Assembly: GCF_033807715.1 (NCBI RefSeq)
Contig: NC_084609.1
Coordinates: 34,602,850-34,666,849, forward strand
Source of the DNA: Cololabis saira
Lineage: Eukaryota; Chordata; Actinopteri; Beloniformes; Belonidae
Direction: 5' to 3'
Length of the DNA stretch: 64,000 nt
The notes beneath the pieces are model-generated. The model did not search any database and was not told where the DNA came from. It saw only the letters and a program-made list of their open reading frames with translations. The stretch's first letter is position 1, and each line of letters starts with the position of its first letter. Below, piece after piece: positions 33,323 through 43,689 of the stretch. The translations under genes were made by a program, and so were the position numbers.

Positions 33323-33960
33323 TACCGTATTTTCACGACCATAAGGCGCATATAAACGTCTTATATTTTTTTTTAAATGTGCGGCGCACCCAATGGTGCG
33401 GTGCGCCCAATGTTTGTTGTTATTGTAAGGCGGACGCATTTGAGGCCACCATGAGAATGTTAAAGGGGGAAGTATGGGCGTGTGATTGCGGATGTAGTTA
33501 AGGCCATCATGAGAACGCTGTTGATCTGTGACTCTATGTCTGCCAATCTCACAGCCGATGTGAAAAAAGAAGTAACACAAATGAACGCTGTGCTTGCTGT
33601 TATTCCGGGAGGTCGGACAAAGGAACTCCAACCGCTGGACGTCGGTGTTCAAAGTGAGGCTGCGAGCAGCGTGGGAGCGATGGATGACTGAGGGAGAACA
33701 CAGTTTCAAAAAGAGTGGAAGGCAGCGCCGGGCAGTTTGCGCATGGATTGTAGATGCGTGGGCTAACGAATTGTTCGAGCTTTTCGCATCATTTCCGAGG
33801 GGCCGCATGGCACGGAAAGTGACTCTGACAGCGAAGGAAGTGGAACTGTTGTCAGGATTCAGCCCATCGGGCTTAATCCACAGCCCGATCGCACTGAGAC
33901 CAGAGAGCTGCTTAGCATGGCCAGAGAGCTGCGCGCTCGGCGACGGGCGACGGGTATTGT
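33323..33960 (+). pseudogene. pogo/Tigger-like DNA transposon remnant with frameshifted DDE domain
   Basis: TA (33323-33324) is followed by CCGTATTTTCACGACCATAA, the same terminal motif as at 55154. Codons from about 33510 read LLICDSMSANL, then AVIPGGRTKELQPLDVGV, matching the DDE core of CENP-B/pogo-like transposases (ICDSxxxH and IPGGxTxxLQPLDV). A frameshift near 33650 moves the match to FKVRLRAAWERWMTEGEHSF, then KSGRQRRAVCAWI. The DNA-binding N-terminus and right terminus are missing. The right side abuts another element at about 33968. Confidence 0.8.
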
Positions 33961-33967
33961 AAGTATT

Positions 33968-34910
33968 GTAAGGGCCAATCCCAATACACCCCCTACTTTC
34001 TACCACTAGCCCTAAAAATGAAGCCACAGGTGTAGGGCTTTGTAATCTTCCCTAGGGATTGGGACACCACTTGCTATGTCACTGCGTGGTTTACGTTCGG
34101 GTACGTAAGCGACTGCGTAGTTACGTTTGCACATACGTCACTCCATATCAGGAAGCCCAGAGATAAAAGCTGTTTTAATTTCAGCTGTAGTGCTGTTAAT
34201 ATGCCACTTTATTAGGTTTTAATATTTTTTCAGGCGTAAAAGTAACCGTTAAGATCCCCAACCTGGGCTCAGTTTATCCAAATAACACCTGGTAAGAAAA
34301 TTGATCTGATGTTTTCGGGATGAGAAGAGCCGCCGGCTCGGGAGCTGATTTATGGTTCCGCGTTAAATTGACGCAGAGCCTACGGCGTAGGGTACGGCGT
34401 ACGGCGTACGTCGCCACGTAACCTACGCCGTAGGCTCTGCGTTGGTGTAGCGCGGACCCATAAATCAGCCTTTATTCTGGCGAGATCTGAAAAGACTTTG
34501 CAACAACGAGCAAGCGAGTGATTATGTACATTCACTGAGTGAATATTATGAAAGTAAAATATATATTTCTCGCTAGAAATTTAATGAAAATGCATTTTTA
34601 TCCAGAAACTAACTCAAAATATTGATTTTATTCACTAAAAAATAAGAAATGTCCCCATGTTTTTTTTTTTGATTCAGTCTGCAAATGATGACGTAAAGCA
34701 TTCTGGGAAATTTTCTCTAGCCCTCGGTCGGCTAGTCAGCATCTGAAATCCCTCGCTGTGAAGGGCTAGATTGATACCCCCTACCCCTCGTTATACCCAC
34801 TACCCCTAGATGCAAAGAGGAATTGGGACACCACTACCCTCACGGGAACGCGCAAAATTTAGGGGTAGTGCTGAAAAGTAGGACTAGGGGGGGATTGGGG
34901 CTGGTCCTAA
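33968..34910. mobile_element. TIR DNA element, complete-looking, non-autonomous
   Basis: Left end AAGGGCCAATCCCAATACAC and right end, as reverse complement, TTAGGACCAGCCCCAATCCC align as inverted repeats over about 50 bases (roughly 80%). GTAGTGGTGTCCCA-type motifs follow on the right. The 940-bp interior has no transposase. A palindrome is nested at 34343. One end of the same family is at 20399. The target duplication is unclear. Confidence 0.7.
34343..34470. mobile_element. Palindromic GCTGATTTATGGTTCCGCG MITE
   Basis: The left half (GCTGATTTATGGTTCCGCGT, then GACGCAGAGCCTACGGCGTA) pairs with the right half (TACGCCGTAGGCTCTGCG, then GACCCATAAATCAGC), giving a 128-bp near-palindrome. A relative lies at 56724-56850. 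It is nested in the TIR element around it. Confidence 0.8.
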
Positions 34911-35453
34911 GTATCGGCTACCCTAACCCAGGGCTGCTCCAGTGGTTCCATCTGCTCAGACAGGAGTAAAACAGCAGGTTTAAGTGCTGGTTTCAGTCAG
35001 CACAGAACGGTATGCTCTCTCCTCGTTGCCAGAGAACCAAATCACAGCCGCCGCTGGCACAGAAGCCAGGCAGCAGCACCAGCACCATGAGACGGAAGGC
35101 TCAGGCTTTCCTTTCTTTCAACCTCAAGTATGAAGTGCTGTTTGACTTGGCCGGGTGTCGGGCCTTTGGTGGACACAACTAGTCTTTGCTCACGCTCCAA
35201 AAGCCCACTGTGGAGAGACTCGTTAATGGTGGTTAGGTAATAAATACAGCACAGCCATGTGAGATTATGTCCAGGCTCTAAACTGAACAGGAAGTTGTAC
35301 AACATTTTAAGATCCTTTATGAAATTTTGATTCCATTTTTTTCTAACGTTCAAGACCATTTTGAGCAGCTGGGAGCAGAGCTGGTGTGGGTCTAGAGCTG
35401 GTGGAGCCGTACGCTGACCCTCCAGCGCTCCAGGCCCTGGGCCATGCCATCAG
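34911..35453. other. Unassigned sequence
   Basis: No recognised feature. Confidence 0.4.
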
Positions 35454-35635
35454 CAGTGTTGTGCAAGTTCATGCTTCTCATGAACTAGTTCAAAGTTCAG
35501 TTCACATAGTTTAAGAATGAACAGTTCACGTTCATAGTTCACCATTTTTATTTTGAACTAGTTCAAATTCAGTTCATTAAATATTTTTAGGTGAGAAGTA
35601 CGACTGAAACGCCACTCTGTCCTAAAACTGTTGTA

Positions 35636-35850
35636 GTGGTCTCCAACCCTGGTCCTCAGGACCCTGTCCTGCATGTTTTAGACGTTTCCCTGCTTCAGCA
35701 CCCTGATATAAATGACTGTCATTAACAGACTGTGCAGACCTGGATGACAAGCTGATGATGGCCATTAATTAGAATCAGGTGTGATGATGCAAGGAAACAT
35801 CTAAAACATGCAGGACAGGTGTCCGAGGACCAGGGTTGGAGACCCTGCTG
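35636..35850. mobile_element. Palindromic GTGGTCTCCAACCCTGGTCC MITE
   Basis: Left end GTGGTCTCCAACCCTGGTCC and right end GGACCAGGGTTGGAGACC are complementary, as are ACAGACTGTGC-flanking inner parts such as TGCATGTTTTAGA and TCTAAAACATGCA. TA flanks both sides (35634-35635 and 35851-35852). It is nested within the hAT remnant. Confidence 0.85.
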
Positions 35851-36019
35851 TAAACCATCCTGTATTGTCCTAGTGGCTTTTCAACTTTACTCAGGCTGTA
35901 AATCTCCAACATTGTAGTCCATTATCAGTGTTTCTACCTGTTGCAGGTAAATCAATCCCCTGAAGGAGCAGCAGTGGGACTGGGGTCGTTTGGGGCTGTT
36001 GGGTCTTGGTCTTTCCTGA

Positions 36020-36292
36020 TCACTTTGTTTGATTGTCAAGGACTTGCAGATATTTTCTCACACTGGACGGATGCTTTAGCTCCACATGACGTTTCAAATT
36101 TGATGTTGACGAGGCAGATGCTCTGACTTGTTTTCTCAGCGCAGGTGGACATAATTTGCACAGAAAGGTTAGATTTTTACCGTCGGACTCTTTGGGAGAC
36201 GATGTGTAAAATTCCTGCAGATAATGATAAGGATCATCATCTGACGCTGCGTCTGCAACGTCTCTCTCTTCACTGGTCATGTAAAGATGCAC
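36020..36292 (-). pseudogene. hAT transposase N-terminus with BED zinc finger
   Basis: A 90-residue frame with FLCKLCPP (Cys45, Cys48) and NLKRHVELKH (His69, His74), a C-x2-C...H-x4-H BED-type finger that in hAT transposases binds the element ends. An acidic N-terminus (SDDDPYHYLQEFY) precedes it. The frame ends soon after the finger and no dimerisation or RNase-H-like catalytic region follows, so this is an exon-sized leftover rather than a working gene. Domestication cannot be judged from here. Confidence 0.75.
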
Positions 36293-36593
36293 CGGGCTCG
36301 GGCCGCCATTGCCATGGAGCTGGTCCCGTTGTTATGTTAGTGTGCACTGCATTGTGGGTAATGTAGTGTAAAGTCGTCGTCTCGTCAAGTATTTTAAATG
36401 TGCGCGCTGGTCGCTGGTGAAATGTATTCTGTAATAATTGGACCTAAACAGTGAAGCTGAAACTCACGTAATCTGAACAGTTCAAATTCCAGTTCATGAT
36501 CTGCAGAATGAACAAGTTCAAGTTCTTTATTTGCAAATATGTTGCGTTCAGTTCAACGTTCTCACAGAAATGAACGTGTTCATGCACAACACT

Positions 36594-37267
36594 TTAAACT
36601 CTCTCCAGGATACTCTGCAGGGTCTGCAGGGCCAAGGTGCAGTTCCCTTCTTTGAATATATTTCCACTATTTTTTATAATGTTTTGATCCTCGGGGAGGG
36701 GAGGTGAACAAGGGAAAGCCTATTTTGGAAAGTCATCCACCACGGGACTCACTTACACTCCGTCTGAGTGCCGGAGCACGAGGTGGACACGTGCTCCCTG
36801 CCTTCCCATGTTTCCTGAGGAAAAGCCGAGGCGGGTGGACCGAGGCGGGTGGACCGAGCAGCGGTCCGGGCCTGTCCTCTCTCCACCTCTGTCAGGCTGC
36901 TGGGCTTCTTCCTCTGATTGTTTTTCCTGCTCTGCTTGGATGGCGAGGCCCTCAGACGGTTGTGTTTGGCCTGACTGCCTGTCCTCGCTCTTAGATTCTC
37001 CTCGTCATGGAAGCAGCCCGCATTTGGCCGACTGATACTCGGCCTTTTCTCTCTCCTCCGTGCCAAAAAAACAATATGTTCAAGCTCTGCTCATGTGCTT
37101 CCGATAATGACTGTGCTGTCTGCGCCTTGTTTTCCTTCTCAGACCGTGTGATGTCTGACACTCGGTGGATTCTGACTGCGTTTATCCAGATGTGATTCTG
37201 GCACCACCGACATAAAAGAAGTCAAACTCGCAGGAACAGCAGCAGCGCTAACATACAGCTTTAAAAG
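36594..37267. other. Unassigned sequence
   Basis: Only a small two-copy AGGCGGGTGGACCG repeat (36828-36855). Frames on both strands show no domain. Confidence 0.4.
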
Positions 37268-37440
37268 GCTACTTTTATTTAATTTATAGCATCTATTACA
37301 ACACAAGTTGTCTCCATGATGTTTCCAGAGACCAGAACATGAGCCCCAAGCAATTATTACAGAAACAATAACAGGTAAAAACTCCCCTTTAGGAGGGAAG
37401 AAACCTGGACCAGGACCTGGATCATGAAGACCAGCCGGTT
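37268..37440 (-). mobile_element. L2 3' UTR fragment, diverged
   Basis: TTTATAGCATCTATTACAAC, then AGCAATTATTACAGAAACAA and AACTCCCCTTTAGGAGGGAA match the L2 3' UTR on the minus strand with many substitutions and a degraded tail. Older than the other copies. Confidence 0.85.
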
Positions 37441-37662
37441 AGAGCAGGAAAAGAGAGGGAGGAAAGAGATGATGAAGAACAGAGAGAGGAGAGACAGATA
37501 TACTGTGAAAGGTCCAAAAGAGCAGATATATGAGTATATGAGAGTCTGCATTGATGTCACTTCCCCACTCACACTGAGTGGTAAAAACATCTGCAACTAG
37601 TGTGTTAGACGGGATAACAGCTGATTATCAGCTTAAATTAAAGGCAGTTGGACTTGACAGTG

Positions 37663-38045
37663 ACCCGTACAGTTACCAAGAACCAGTGGTCAGTGGACAT
37701 TAATGTTTGGTACAGTTACCAAGAACCAGTGGTCCATGGACATTAATATTTGGTACAGTTACCAAGAACCAGTGGTCCATGGACATTAATGTTTGGTACA
37801 GTTACCAAGAACCAGTGGTCCATGGACATTAATATTTGGTACAGTTACCCCAAGAACCAGTGGTCCATGGACATTAATATTTGGTACAGTTACCAAGAAC
37901 CAGTGGTCCATGGACATTAATGTTTGGTACAGTTACCAAGAACCAGTGGTCCATGGACATTAATATTTGGTACAGTTACCAAGAACCAGTTGTCCATGGA
38001 CATTAATATTTGGTACAGTTACCAAGAACCAGTGGTCCATGGACA
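37663..38045 (+). repeat. 43-bp minisatellite, about 9 units
   Basis: Units containing GGTACAGTTACCAAGAACC and GTGGTCCATGGACATTAAT recur with an exact 43-base spacing (37711, 37754, 37797 and so on). One unit has an extra CC. The period is not a codon multiple, so frames close quickly. Confidence 0.95.
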
Positions 38046-38055
38046 GTTTCCTGAT

Positions 38056-38199
38056 ATTTATATGTACTCAATTTCTATGCCGGGGAAATACACGAAGCAA
38101 AGCTTGAAGGCTGACAAAAGTCTTGACGCTTGGTCCGACTTCAAGGCAGGATTTGTTGTAGAAATTAAAGTAATGAGGACACCGAACCTTATGGTTTGA
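38056..38199 (+). pseudogene. Possible transposon-associated exon (ISL2EU/YqaJ-type, tentative)
   Basis: Reads MPGKYTKQSLKADKSLDAW, then SDFKAGFVVEIKVMRTPN and a stop. The YTxxxLKAxKSLDAxxxFxxGFV pattern resembles a region I associate with fish ISL2EU-like proteins that also carry a YqaJ nuclease and SWIM finger. Neither domain is visible here, so the identity is a guess from one short motif. No splice context was resolved. Confidence 0.35.
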
Positions 38200-38394
38200 C
38201 CGTTTAACGTTAGCTACCCAAAAATCCAACATTACCTGATACAAAATGGGAACCACAAATCCACGTTTCGGTGCCTGGAATCCAGTTGTTTTTATGAATT
38301 GCAGCGATCCATTTGTCTCTCTTAAGCTTATAATGCCTCAGTCTTTCTGACACTCAGTGTCAGTTTATTTTTCTCGTTTTTATGTTTATTTTTC

Positions 38395-38735
38395 CGACGA
38401 AAGGAGGGCCTTTTTGCCCCCTAAACGTGCCCCAAAAGTCACCAAATTTTGCATGCAAGCCAGGCCTGGCGAAAATTTTTATATTTAATGGTTTGCATTA
38501 ATGGGCGTGGCCTAATGGCTCAACAGCGCCCCCTAGAAAGCTTCGTGCCTCAAGCCCCACAATACAGTTTGACGTACATGCACGAAAAATTGGTACACAC
38601 CTGTATCATGTCACAACTTAGAGAAAAGTCTCTTGGCGCCATGGCTGAAACGAACAGGAAGTCGGCAATTTTGAATTAATCGTGTAATTTTGGCGCAATT
38701 TATGCCATTCCTTTCGGCCGTTTCTTCGCCCGAAC
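38395..38735 (-). mobile_element. Fragment of the TTAA-bounded family (empty at the L2 site)
   Basis: Reverse complement matches 2870-2998 joined to 8045-8270. Across the junction it reads GAGACTTTTCTCTAAGTT followed by GTGACATGATACAGG, so it shows what the interrupted element looked like before L2 inserted. Its own outer ends are not preserved here. Confidence 0.9.
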
Positions 38736-38837
38736 CGCAATGTGCACCCATCCATCCATCCATCTTCTTCCGCTTATCCGGAACCAGGTCGCGGGGGCAA
38801 CAGTCTCAACAGAGATGCCCAGACTTCCTTCACCACA

Positions 38838-38925
38838 GACACTTCCTCCAGCTCTTCCTCCAGCTCTTCCTCCAGCTCTTCCTCCTATCTCTTCCTCCAG
38901 CTCTTCCTCCAGCTCTTCAAAAGGG
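38838..38925 (-). repeat. 12-bp array in the RTE copy
   Basis: About seven CTTCCTCCAGCT units. On the minus strand they read as Glu-rich (ELEE) codons in the RTE C-terminal region, so the array may have grown from a Glu-rich coding stretch. Confidence 0.9.
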
Positions 38926-39013
38926 GAGTCCGAGGCGTTCCCAGGCCAGCCGAGAGACATAGTCTCTCCAGCGTGTCCTGAGTCTTCCCCGGGGTCTCCT
39001 CCCGGCGGGACAT

Positions 39014-39200
39014 GCCTGGAACTCCTCCCTAGGGAGGAGGGACATGCCTGGAACACCTCCCTAGGGAGGATGGACATGCCTGGAACACCTCCCTAGGCAG
39101 GAGGGGCATGCCTGGAACTCCTCCCTAGGGAGGAGGGACATGCCTGGAACACCTCCCTAGGGAGGAGGGACATGCCTGGAACACCCCCCAGGGAGGCGTC
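39014..39200 (-). repeat. 30-bp array in the RTE copy
   Basis: About six units built on CTCCCTAGGGAGGAGGGACA followed by TGCCTGGAAC. CCTAGG gives each unit a small palindrome. Confidence 0.92.
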
Positions 39201-39280
39201 CAGGAGGATCCGATACAGATGCCCAAGCCACCTCAGCTGACTCCGAGCTCCTCCCGGGTGACCGAACTCCTCCCCCTCTC

Positions 39281-39683
39281 TCTAAGGGAGCGTCCAGCCA
39301 CCCTGCAGAGGAAACTCATCTCTAAGGGAGCGTCCAGCCACCCTGCAGAGGAAACTCATCTCTAAGGGAGCGTCCAGCCTCCCTGCAGAGGAAACTCATC
39401 TCTAAGGGAGCGTCCAGCCACCCTGTGGAGGAAACTAATCTCTAAGGGAGCGTCCAGCCGCCCTGCGGAGGAAACTCATCTCTAAGGGAGTGTCCAGCCA
39501 CCCTGCGGAGGAAACTCATCTCTAAGGGAGCGTCCAGCCACCCTGCAGAGGAAACTCATCTCTAAGGGAGCGTCCAGCCACCCTGCGGAGGAAACTCATC
39601 TCTAAGGGAGCGTCCAACCACCCTGCGGAGGAAACTCATCTCTAAGGGAGCGTCCAGCCACCCTGCCGAGGAAACTCATCTCT
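39281..39683 (-). repeat. 40-bp array in the RTE copy
   Basis: About ten 40-base units (CTCTAAGGGAGCGTCCAGCC followed by ACCCTGCAGAGGAAACTCAT), with sporadic CAGAG/CGGAG variants. Units are contiguous with no spacers, so this is not a CRISPR-like array. Confidence 0.95.
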
Positions 39684-40240
39684 GCCGCTTGTATCCGCGA
39701 TCTTGTCCTTTCGGTCACTACCCAAAGTTCATGACCATAGGTGAGGGTAAGTGCGTATATTGACCGGTAAATCGAGAGCTTCACCTTTCGACTCAGCTCC
39801 TTCTTCACCACGACGGTCCGGTACATCGACCGCATAACTGTGGACGCTGCACCGATCCGTCTGTCAATCTCACGCTCCATCGTTCCCTCACTCGTGAACA
39901 AGATCCCGAGATACTTGAACTCCACCTGAGGCAGGACTTCTCCACCCACCCGGAGAAGGCACGCCACCCTTTCCCGGTGGAGAACCATGGCCTCGGTTTT
40001 GGAGGTGCTGATTCTCATCCCTGCCGCGTCGCACTCGGCCTCAAACCGCCCCAGCACATGCTGATGGTCCCGGTCCAATGAAGCCAACAGGACAACATCA
40101 TCCGCAAAAAGCAGAGACGAAATTCTGTGGTTCCCAAACCGGATCCCCTCCGGCCCCTGGCTGAGCCTAGAAATCCTGTCCATAAAAATTATGAACAGGA
40201 CCGGTGACAAAGGGCCGCCCTGCCGGAGTCCAACATTGGT
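39684..40240 (-). pseudogene. RTE-type reverse transcriptase fragment
   Basis: The minus strand reads VGLRQGGPLSPVLFIIFMDR, then ISSLLFADDVVLLAS (catalytic ADD), ISTSKTEAMVL, VEFKYLGILFTSEG and TLTYGHELWVVTERT. These are RT motifs B through E and the thumb of RTE-like LINEs. About 185 residues are intact. Then the frame runs into the 40-bp array and the rest of the C-terminus is lost. The endonuclease and the first catalytic Asp lie outside the copy. Confidence 0.85.
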
Positions 40241-41146
40241 AACATGGTAACATTAATTACCATGTAAACGGAATATTCTGTATGTCTCCGTAACCGGAAT
40301 ATTAGCAATAACCCCAATTTTGACTGCATGTAAACGTAGTCAATGACGCACGTCCTTTGTCTGAGGGTGAATGTGCCTCGTACTCAGAACTGCTGGGACC
40401 AAAAGATCTTTATTGCTTTTACACACAAAACAAACTCCTGTAATTCCTGCAGAGGGAACATAAATTGTACACATGAATATACACGTCTAGTGTTTTCCCT
40501 CCTTCTGCCGGGCTGCCCTTGCAGCAGCTGATTTTCTTTTTATTATTTTATTTGGCAGCAGGAAGCATGCATGCCCTTCACATAAGAAACAAACTTTCCT
40601 TTGTTCACTAAGGACCGAGCTCTTCCATTTGTAGGAATATTTGATTACTTAAAGCTTTGCACTCTCCCACCTTAGATTTAACCTTCTCACCTCTGCCTTC
40701 ACACTTCACCTCACCTTGCCGTGGCTCCAGTGATTCACAGGAACATTATGAGCAGCAATTACCTCTAATTCCGTCCTTACACGAATCCCTGCCACTTGCC
40801 AAGCAAGTCGGGGGGATAATGGCAGGATGCAGCAGCAGCAACGTGTTTTTGTTTTACTGCTGGGCCGTCCGTCCAGGTCCCTCGGCATTGGAGCACGTTT
40901 CTTATCAAGACCTCATGGGAGATTTATTTTCTAACTGTTATCATTATTATAACAGTTTTCAACGGAAAAGAGACTTCAGTTGTAGGTGTGAGCCGTGTTA
41001 ACGGCCTCCCGACCGCTGGCCAGCAGGGGTTTGGATGGAACAGAACACAACCCGTCACTTCATTCTGACCTTTTCCTACATCCTCGGCAGCACGGTACAA
41101 CTTAGAGGGATGCAAAAAAGAAACCTTATTCTACACGTCACAACGT
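40241..41146. other. Unassigned sequence
   Basis: A short stretch near 40240-40345 with TAACATTAATTACCATGTAA and GCATGTAAACG recalls terminal motifs of a fish DNA element, but only fragments are visible. Nothing else recognised. Confidence 0.35.
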
Positions 41147-41951
41147 TTAACCCTGGTACCGTCTTCGGGTCAAAATGACCTCATTCTCCTTCCTTCCTTC
41201 CTTCCTTCCTTCCTTCCTTCCTTCCTTCCTTCCTTCCTTCCTTCCTTCCTTCCTTCCTTCCTTCCTTCCTTCCTTCCTTCCTTCCTTCCTTCCTTCCTTC
41301 CTTCCTTCCTTCCTTCCTTCCTTCCTTTCTTTCTTCCTTCTTTTTTCCTTTCCTTCCTTCTTTCCTCCTGCTCTCTCCTTCCTTCTTCCCTTCCTCTTTT
41401 CTCCCTCCCTTCCTTCCATCCTTCCTTCCTTCCATCCTTCCTTCCTTCCTTCCTTCCTTCCTTCCTTCCTTCCTTCCTTCCTTCCTTCCTTCCTTCCTTC
41501 CTTCCTTCCTTCCTTCCTTCCTTTCTTCATTCCTTCCATCCTTCCTTCCTTCCTTCCTTCCTTCCTTTCTTCATTCCTTCCATCCTTCCTTCCTTCCTTC
41601 CTTCCATCCTTCCTTCCTTCCTTCCTTCCTTCCTTCCTTCCTTCCTTTCTTCCTTCCTTCCATCCTTCCTTCCTTTATTTCTTCCTTCTTTTTTCCCTTC
41701 CTTCCTTCTTTCCTCCTGCTCTCTCCTTCCTTCTTCCCTTCCTCTTTTCTCCCTTCCTTCCTTCCATCCTTCTTTTCTCCCTTCCTTCCTTCTTTCTTTC
41801 CTTCTTTTCATTCTTCCTTCCTTCCTTCCTTCCTTCCTTCTTTTCTCCCTTCCTTCCTTCTTTCTTTCCTTCTTTTCATTCTTCCTTCCTTCCTTCTTTC
41901 CTCCCTTCTTCCCTTCCTCCTTCCTTGACCCGAAGACAGCACAAGGGTTAA
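41147..41951. mobile_element. TTAA MITE whose core is a (TTCC)n microsatellite
   Basis: Left TTAACCCTGGTACCGTCTTC, then GGGTCAA; right, as reverse complement, TTAACCCTTGTGCTGTCTTC, then GGGTCAA. These are about 27-bp inverted repeats, including TTAA (41147-41150 and 41948-41951). The inside (41190-41925) is almost entirely TTCC with TTTC, CATCC and CTCCTGCTCTCTCC interruptions that themselves recur (41368 and 41715), so blocks were duplicated. Ends are of piggyBac type. Confidence 0.85.
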
Positions 41952-42282
41952 AGATTAAAGAAAGTGAGTGTGTCTTTACATTTAAAAATGAGATGTAAAA
42001 CATTTAGAGCAACATTAAGTAAGTAAGTGTTTGCAGCAGGTGTGGAAGTGAAGCAGTGTTGAGTCTCTTGTCGGTTCCTCTTCTGTCACTACTTTAGTGA
42101 GTCTCTTACCCGCTCTGCACTGAAATAACCTCTCAAGCTGTTTTGTTAAAAGCCCATACCTTCCAGACGTGGAGCTGGTTGAACCGGTGCAGCAGCTTTC
42201 TACTACTACTACTGTCATTTAGCAGACACTTTTATCTGACACTTACATCTGAGACACACACACACCACAGGTGGCTTGAACC
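41952..42282. other. Unassigned sequence
   Basis: No recognised feature. Confidence 0.4.
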
Positions 42283-42440
42283 TGCCACCTCTCTGCCAGG
42301 GGCCCACGCCCCCCTCTCTGCCAGGGGCCCACGCCCCCCTCTCTGCCAGGGGCCCACGCCCACCTCTCTGCCAGGGGCCCACACCCACCTCTCTGCCAGG
42401 GGCCCACGCCCCCCTCTCTGCTAGAGGCCCACGCCCACCC
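42283..42440 (+). repeat. 24-bp minisatellite, about 6-7 units
   Basis: Tandem CTCTCTGCCAGGGGCCCACG plus CCCC. The GGGGCCC core is palindromic. Eight codons per unit keep frames open on both strands. Confidence 0.95.
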
Positions 42441-42653
42441 TGTACAAACATAGTTTGCACTAATAAGCCTGACACAGCCCAGTTTGACGGCTCTTTCAGT
42501 TCCTGCAGGAAAACCGTGGACACGCTCTCAGCACTGGTTCAAGGGTTATTTAATGGGCTCGTTTCTAATGCAGTCAGCAGAAGGTTTAAAGGTCCCGGCA
42601 GTTCAACGAGGTTAAATGACTCTCCAGTCGTCTGACAGCAGCTAATGAAGCCT

Positions 42654-42656
<3 letters not shown>

Positions 42657-42716
<60 letters not shown>

Positions 42717-42769
42717 TACATGGATGATATATATTTTTTGCTCGTTTCTTTATTGGGTAGTCGATGTAA

Positions 42770-42840
<71 letters not shown>
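42657..42840. repeat. (CA)n and (TA)n microsatellites
   Basis: CA run 42657-42715 and TA run 42774-42840, separated by about 58 bases of unique sequence. Confidence 0.95.
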
Positions 42841-42844
<4 letters not shown>

Positions 42845-42860
42845 CTATATTTTCTGAAAA

Positions 42861-43689
42861 ACAGATTTTTTTTCAATTCAAAAAAAGGTTTAAATGGATA
42901 AAAAGATACCATATATATGAACTACCTGTCCCATATATGGACTCACTTGAATTTTACAAAAAATACTAGTTATTTGGGATTTTGTTGTTGTTTTAAGCGT
43001 CAAAATGTCATGTGGTGCGACCGTCCGACCAGGACTCTGGTTTTGAAAACCTTTTTTGAAATCAATCTAAATGTTTTTAAATCAATCTTCTTCTATCTGG
43101 CATGATTTAAGAAATGTCTTGTAGTGTGTAAGATTGCAACACATTTGTATTTATATTTCCATCATAATATACAAACTACAGAGTTTGGGTTTGACAACTT
43201 GCGAGCTTGTCACCTGGATCTGCAGGGGTTCCCCATCACTCGTATCCATGTTGATGTGGGACGTGTTGTACTGTATGTGTGTATGTGTGTATATGTACTG
43301 TATATGTGCATATGTCATGAAACCCAGTCTGGACCGCAAAGTTACATGGGGAATTTCCAGGTCAGCAGGATTGTCAGGACTCCCTTTCATAAAATAAAAG
43401 TAAATCTAGGATTTTGTAACTCTAATTGTAAAGTTATGTGGTGTTGCATGAACTTGTACTTGATAGCAGCACAGATAACTCCCCCCTCCTGCTGGAACCT
43501 GTCAGGACAGAACACAAACCTCAGCTCATGCTCTATCACCTCTCACTGCAGCACCAGGATTCTGAACAAAAGCTGCTGGATAGCTGCTTTAGTTTTGGTC
43601 TTTAAGCATCAATGACAATGTTTTTATGCTGGCATTGTCAGATTGTGTCATCCAAACCTACAGAAAATTCTCAGGAAAACACACATTTT
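42861..43689. other. Unassigned sequence
   Basis: A short GTATGTGTGTATATGTACTG simple stretch at 43275-43310. No other feature. Confidence 0.4.

Larger units (their letters stand above)
35454..36593 (-). mobile_element. hAT element remnant, internally reduced
   Basis: Ends CAGTGTTGTGCAAGTTCATG and GTTCATGCACAACACT are inverted repeats, with many GTTCA/TGAAC motifs near each end. The interior keeps only the N-terminal exon of a transposase (36292-36020) and a nested palindromic MITE (35636-35850). I could not see a matching 8-bp duplication at the inferred edges. Confidence 0.75.
38749..40240 (-). mobile_element. RTE-like (Rex3-type) LINE, 5'-truncated, riddled with minisatellites
   Basis: The minus-strand 3' end is a short (GGAT)n run at 38764-38749, as in RTE/Rex3-type fish LINEs. 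Upstream come a degraded C-terminal region, three separate tandem arrays (38838-38925, 39014-39200, 39281-39683) and the RT segment. The Rex3 name rests on the RT sequence and the GATG-type tail, not on a search. Confidence 0.7.

Noticed and set aside
39281..39683. CRISPR-like regular repeat
   Set aside because: The 40-bp units are contiguous with no spacers, lie in a LINE, and the genome is eukaryotic.
41175..41951. 258-residue Phe-Leu-Pro-Ser frame and the reverse Lys-Glu-Gly-Arg frames
   Set aside because: Translation of (TTCC)n inside a TTAA MITE; no start context or unique sequence.
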